Positions 58,130 to 64,000 of a stretch of DNA of 64,000 nt are shown here, in pieces. Each line of letters begins with the position of its first letter. Within the stretch, counting starts at the first letter, position 1. The stretch is from contig NW_023503584.1 in NCBI RefSeq assembly GCF_014529535.1, forward strand, positions 3,270,832 to 3,334,831, in the 5' to 3' direction. Below the pieces are notes generated by a model that did no database searches, was not told the origin of the DNA, and worked only from the letters and a program-made list of their open reading frames with translations. Origin of the DNA: Bradysia coprophila. Taxonomy: Eukaryota; Arthropoda; Insecta; Diptera; Sciaridae. The position numbers and the translations under genes were made by a program.

Positions 58130-58340
58130 TTATCAATCATATCTCATCATAGCACATATGCCATCATAGCACAGATCCCATCGTAGCACATATCCCATCA
58201 TAGCACATATCCCATCATAGATCATATCCCATCATAGATCATATCCCATCGTAGATTATATCCCATGATCAATCATATATCATCATATATCATCATCATA
58301 TATCATCATCATATATCATCATCATCATCATCATCATAAT
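58130..58340 (+). repeat. 17-bp minisatellite and ATC repeats at the end of unit 1
   Basis: Units of CATAGCACATATCCCAT and variants (CATAGATCATATCCCAT) pass into ATATCATC and then pure ATC repeats. The equivalent in unit 2 is at 62240-62440, with a different number of copies. Confidence 0.85.
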
Positions 58341-58384
58341 CAATCGTATCTGTTCGTCAGCATAAACGCCAAAAGAGAGGCTAG

Positions 58385-61300
58385 TTATCTTTCTTAATGG
58401 GTGTTTGAGGGCACCTCTAATGTGCGATGGCCGAAGGCCAGAGCACATTCCCCGTGGTAGCTGTGCACCTGGGGGTGTTTGTTAGACCCGCGAGATGGGT
58501 CACGTACTAAAATTGGGCCGATATTTTTTCGACCGATTTTTTTTTCATTTTTTTAACTATGTCTCATAATGTCGGGCGGCAACCGCCCGACATGATAGTG
58601 GTGAAAAAAATTTGAAAAAAATCATTTTTTACGATTTTTGAGTGAAAATGAATGAAATACAGCTTACATTGCGAATTTTGATAGGGGTATGATGGGAGCG
58701 TCGGCACCCGGAGGTGCCATGGATCGACGCAGATTTTCATGACCGACACGTAGATACCAAACATCGACCCATTGGGCGTTGTCTTCGAGGAGATATTACT
58801 CAAAAACTGAAAATGGTCATTTTACGTTAGTGAAAAATTTTTTACTCAAAAACTGTGCGATTTTTTTTCTTCATATTTTCACCTTAGCCTCGACTGGAAC
58901 GGCCCGATCGATACATATATGACTCAATAAATCCAAAGGGGACATTTTTGAGAAAAGTGAAAAAAAAATTTTTTTGACTTTTGGTCGACTTTTGGTTTTT
59001 CACCATTTGCAGCCAGTGCATCGCTCGGTGTACGGTGTGTGTGGGCTCAAAATGACGGCACGTTCAAGACCTATCAAACGATACCAAACACGTTGTGGTA
59101 CAGTTTCAATTTTGGGTGAAAACACTTCCGAAGTGAGATGGAAACTTAGGGTCGGGAACACTTTTGCACTTGCTGTGCGGATCAGGGGAACTGTGGTAAC
59201 AATTTTTTTTCTCTATTCGATAGAGCAGGTCCTGAGCTTTCATTAGACACCTCACACGCCGTGGTGGTTATGTTTTCCGCCGCACAAACACTCTTCAAAT
59301 GGGTCACTTCGAAGCTACTCCAAAGCACAGTGAAGCAAAAATGTTTTTGCTTGCCGTTTGGCCATTTCTGATGGCATTTTTTTGATATATGGCTCATATT
59401 GACGGGTGAGTCAAGCCCGTTCGAACGCATATAAATTTTTGGTGGTGGACGCTCCGCCGCCGGCACAGAGGTCGAAAATGCAATTTTTTGCCTTTTTGAT
59501 ATTTTGAGTGCGGGGAATCGATTTTTTTGGTCTGTTTCGACGGATTAACGCTTTTTAAGATGATTAGCGTTTATTAAGTGCATTTCGCACGAATATCGGC
59601 TGTGGAAACAATGGAAAATTGTCGGTGTGGTTACTTTTAATGAATTTTTTGTGCGCTCATGGACTGTGAAATGGTCGTTTATTTTTCATTGGGTTACCAC
59701 TGTCAACAGCTGTATAACGGCAGTACGTTTCACACTTTCCGGTCAACATTTATGAAACTGAAAAATATCGCTTATATCCAAGAACACATATAGAGTAATG
59801 GATTGAATTTTTCCTATTAGAAAATGAATCGGAAGTTCGCTAATGGAAAAGGGAAAAAATGCATTTTCCTTAATACGTTACCATCGTCAATGCTAATCTG
59901 ATAGCCGGAGGCCCGGGGGTGTGGGGGTGGAACCCCCACTCACTACGTCATTTTCTACACTGAAATTTCTATTTTTTTTTCTCTAGAAAAATTGGACAAG
60001 ATCACATAGAATTATTGGTTTTAGGATCGTTTTAGGATGAAGTCGCTAATTTAGCAAAGCCAAAGAATATTCCATTTTACAAAATATGGGGAGAATTTCC
60101 AATTTTTTCCGATTTTTGAATTAAACAGGACAATCGCTATTTCAACAAATTGATGTAAGTTTCCCTTCTACAAAATGTTGGGAGAATTTCCAATTTTCCC
60201 TTTTACGAATTGAACCGAAAAGTCGTTAATTTAGTAAAGCCAAAGAATATTCCATTTTTAGAAAATATGAAGAGAATTTCTAATTGACCACAATCATGCA
60301 ATTATTGCTTATACAAAACGTGATGAGAATTTCTAATGAACGACCACAACGAATTTTCCCTTTTACAAAATGAGCTCAAAAACCGGTAATTCCACAAATT
60401 CATTGAATTTTCCCTTCTACAAAATGTTGGTAGAATTTCCAATTTTCCGTTTTACGAAACGAACCGAAAAGTCACTAATAATAGCAAAGCTAAAGAATAT
60501 TCCATTTTACAGAATGTGGGGAGAATTTCCAATTGTTCCTTTTACAAGATGAACAGGAAAATCATTGAATTTTCCCTTCTACTAAATGTTGGGAGAATTT
60601 GCAATTTTTCCTTTCACCAAATGAACCGAAAAAAACGCTAATTTAGCAAAGCCAAAGAATATTCCATTTTGGAAAATATGGGGAGAATTTCTAATTGACC
60701 AAAATCATGGAATAATTCCTGATACGAAACGTGATGAGAATGTTTCTAATGGAGCGACCACAACGAACTTTCCCTTTTACAAAATGTGCTGGAAAATCGC
60801 TAATTCAACAAATTTATGAAAGTTCCCATTCTACAATATGTGTGGAGAATTTCGAATTTTTCCTTTTACTAAATGAACCGAATAATCGCTAATAACCAAA
60901 AACCAAGCACTATTCCCTTTTACAAAATGTAGAGAGAATTTTCAAATTTTTATTTTTACAAAATGTGAGCAAAATTTCTAATGTATTGATCACATAGAAT
61001 TATTGGTTTTACGAAATGAAGCGAAAAATCGCTAATTTAGCGAAACCAAAAGACATTCCATTTTACAAAATATTGTGAAAATTTCCAATTTTTTCAGATT
61101 TTTGAATTGAACAGGAAAATCGCTAATTCAACAAATTGATGTAAGTTTCCCCTCTACAAAATGTTGGGAGAATTTCCAATTTTCCCTTTTACGAATTGAA
61201 CCGAAAAGTCGCTAACTTAGTAAAGCCAAAGAATATTCCATTTTAGAAAATATGAAGAGAATTTCTAATTGACCACAATCATGGAATAATTCCTTATACA

Positions 61301-62485
61301 GAACGTGATGAGAATTTCCAATGGATCCACCACAACGAATTTTCCCTTTTACAAAATGAGCTCAAAACGCTAATTCCACAAATTCATTGAATTTTCCCTT
61401 CTACAAAATGTTGATAGAATTTCCAATTTTCCCTTTTACGGAACGAACCGAAAAGTCACTAATTTAGCAAAGCTAAAGAATATTTCATTTTACAGAATGT
61501 GGGGAGAATTTCCAATTGTTCCTTTCACAAAATGAACAGTAAAATCATTGAATTTTCCCTATTACAATATGTGGGGAGACTTTCGATTTTTTCCTTTTAC
61601 TAAGTGAACCGAAAAGTCGCTAATAACCTAAAACCAAGCAATATTCACTTTTACAAAATGTAGAGACAATTTTCAAATTTTTATTTTTCAAAATGTGAGC
61701 AAAATTTCTAATGGATCGATCACATCGAATTTTTCCTTTTACAAAATGAGCACAAAAATCGCTAATTGAACCATTTACACAATGTTGGAAAAATTTCTAA
61801 TTGAACGAAGAAATCAAATTTTTCCTTTTACAAAATGAGCCGGAAATCGCTAATATAACAAATTCATTTAATTTTCCCTTTTACAAAATGCGGGAAGAAT
61901 GTCAAATGAACAGATCACAACAAATTGTTCCTTTTACAAAATTAGCCGAACAAAGAGTTTTTCCGTTTTTATATTGAACTAAAAATAATTAATGAAAGGG
62001 CCCGTTAGGATTTTCCTTTATACAACATTTTTTAACTCCTTTTTTCCAAAAAAAAAAGAACGGAACGCAACACTCAACTATGAAGCCCAACTCCCCCCCG
62101 GACAGCAACTAGGATCAGTTTTTTAAGGCAGCTTTGCTGCCTTCAGCGCCGTCTCCAACTGTGCTTCGATCATTCTGTTTGCATATTTTACTGTGGATGG
62201 ATATCGTCTATGTATTGTACTAATCATGAATCGTATCTCATTATCAATCCTATCTCATCATAGCACATATCCCATCATAGCACATATCCCATCATAGAAC
62301 ATATCCCATCGTAGCACATATACCATCGTAGCACATATCCCATCGTAGCATATATCCCATCATAGATCATATCCCATCATAGATCATATCCCATCATAGA
62401 TCATATATCATCATCATTGATCATATCTTATCATCATTATCATATGCTCACCATCACCCGCATCGCTAATAGAAACAAAGGCTAG
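58385..62485 (+). repeat. Macrosatellite unit 2 (4,101 bp)
   Basis: It is nearly identical to unit 1 through the head, with only scattered single-base differences and long exact runs. It retains the ~120 bp of degenerate repeats missing from unit 1 (about 61500-61615). Confidence 0.95.
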
Positions 62486-64000
62486 TTATCTTTCTTAATG
62501 GGTGTTTGTCTCCACCTCTCTTGCGCGACGGCCGCAGGCCGGAGCGCATTCTACACGTTTTCTATTTAGCTGGGGGTGATCACTGCCCGCGCGAGATGAG
62601 TTTTATACTAAAATTTGGGCGAAATTTTTTCGACCGATTTTTTTTCCATTTTTTTAACCATGTCTTAAAATGTCGGGCGGGAACCGCCCGATATGATAGT
62701 GGCGAAAAAAATTTGAAAAAAATCATTTTTTACGATTTTTGAGTGAAAATGAATGAAATACAGCTTACATTGCGAATTTTGGTAGGGGTATGATGGGTGC
62801 GTCGGCACCCGGAGGTGCCATAGATCGACGCAGATTTTCATGACCGACACGTAGATACCAAACATCGACCCATTGGGCATTGTCTTCGAGGAGATATTAC
62901 TCAAAAACTAAATTTGGTCATTTTACGTTAGTGAAAATTTTTTTGCTCAAAAACTGTGCGATTTTTTTTCTTCATATTTTCACCTTAGCCTCGACTGGAA
63001 CGGCCCGATCGATACATATATGACTCAATAAATCCATTGGAGACATTTTTGAGAAAAGTGAAAAAAAATTTTTTTTGACTTTTGATGGACTTTTGGTTTT
63101 TGACCATTTGCAGCCAGTGCATCAGTCGGTGCACGGTGTGTGTGGGCTTAAAATGACGGCACGTTCAAGACCTATCCAACGATACCAAACACGTTGTGGT
63201 ACAGTTTCAATTGTGGGTGAAAACACTTTGGAAGTGAAATGGAAACTTAGGGTCGGGAACACTTTTGCACTTGCTGTGCGTGTCTGGGGGACTGTGGTAA
63301 CAGGATTCTCTCTCTATTCGATAGAGCAGGTCCTGAGCTTTCATTAGACACCTCACACGCCGTGGTGGTTATGTTTTCCGCCGCACAAACACTCTTCAAA
63401 TGGGTCACTTCGAAGCTACTCCAAAGCACAGTGAACCAAAAATGTTTTTGCTTACCGGTTGGCCATTTCTGATGGCATTTCTTTGATATATAGCTCATAT
63501 TGACGGGTGAGTCAAGCCCGTTCGAACGCATATAAATTTTTGGTGGTGGACGCTCCACTGCCGGTACAGCGGTCGAAAATGCAATTTTTTGCCTTTTTGA
63601 TAATTTGGATACGGGGATTCGATTTTTTTGGTCTGTTTCGACGAATTAACGCGTTTTAAGATGATTACCGTTTATTGAGTGCATTTCGCACGAATATCGA
63701 CTGTGGGAACAATGGAAAATTGTCGGTGTGGTTACTTTTAATGAAATTTTTGTGCGCTCATGGACTGTGAAATGGTCATTTCTTTTTTATTGTGTTGCCA
63801 CTGTCAACAGCTGTGTAACGGCAGTACGTTTCACATTTTCGGGCCACCATTTATGAAACTGAAAAAGATCGCTTATATCCAAGAACACATATAGAGTAAT
63901 GGATGGATCGCATCGAATTTTTCCTATTTGAAAATGAATCGGCAATCGGAAAAGGGAAAAATTGAACTTTCCCTGAATACGTTACTTTCGTCAATGCAAA
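62486..64000 (+). repeat. Macrosatellite unit 3 (partial, runs off the window)
   Basis: The AT-rich head only. It is clearly more diverged than units 1 and 2 are from each other, most of all in the first 120 bp and after 63590. The hairpin at 62522-62548 has stems TGCGC/GCGCA and CGGCC/GGCCG, the same GA/GA mismatch, and loop GCA. Confidence 0.92.

Larger units (their letters stand above)
54361..58384 (+). repeat. Macrosatellite unit 1 (4,024 bp)
   Basis: The unit runs from TTATCTTTCTTAATGGGTGT to the next occurrence of that word. Parts in order: an AT-rich head with GC hairpins (54361-55960), about 2 kb of degenerate ~90-bp repeats, a short unique piece with a hairpin at 57999-58017, and a 17-bp minisatellite. 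Relative to unit 2 it lacks about 120 bp in the degenerate repeats near 57478. The open frames recurring at the same offsets lack protein-like composition and are not called as genes. Confidence 0.95.

Overview
The window is AT-rich eukaryotic nuclear DNA from an insect. Five multi-exon or single-exon genes with insect-specific products are readable: bursicon alpha, partner of bursicon, a secreted Reeler-domain defence protein, an SLC26 anion transporter and the TGF-beta ligand maverick. A sixth encodes a Zc3h10-type CCCH protein. Short introns (about 60-75 bp), TATA/initiator promoters and the density of small inverted-repeat elements suggest a fly, perhaps a nematoceran such as a fungus gnat. 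That taxonomic guess is inference.

Layout: 1-10,480 is a nest of mobile-element debris. It holds a MITE family with ACCAACTTTC termini and ATGCAT palindromes, a 5'-truncated Penelope-like retroelement with a target-site duplication, a degenerate region with one gag-like ORF, duplicated modules, and a tRNA-like sequence. 12,217-14,040 (minus) is Zc3h10. It stands head to head with partner of bursicon (14,734-15,369, plus), followed by bursicon alpha (17,169-19,672, plus). The two subunits of the tanning and wing-expansion hormone heterodimer are therefore adjacent and in the same orientation. 20,966-21,514 (minus) is the Reeler-domain gene. 24,288-27,114 (plus) is a nine-exon SLC26A11-like transporter. 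30,027-50,604 (minus) is maverick, with three coding exons and a 16-kb first intron. Coding exons were joined by checking that splice sites, phase and protein continuity agree.

From 54,361 to the end lies a macrosatellite: two complete units of 4,024 and 4,101 bp and a third, more diverged, cut by the window edge. Each unit has a 1.6-kb AT-rich head studded with GC-rich hairpins, about 2 kb of degenerate ~90-bp repeats, a short unique piece and a 17-bp minisatellite. One head hairpin shows compensatory base changes between units. This is the most novel-looking structure here.

Two further dispersed families are visible. One is a MITE-like family (core AAATCTTTTACTTC) with nine copies between 18 and 54 kb. 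The other is a 144-bp element with 8-bp target duplications, present once intact and once as an internally deleted inverted dimer. No rRNA gene, CRISPR array or prokaryotic feature is present.
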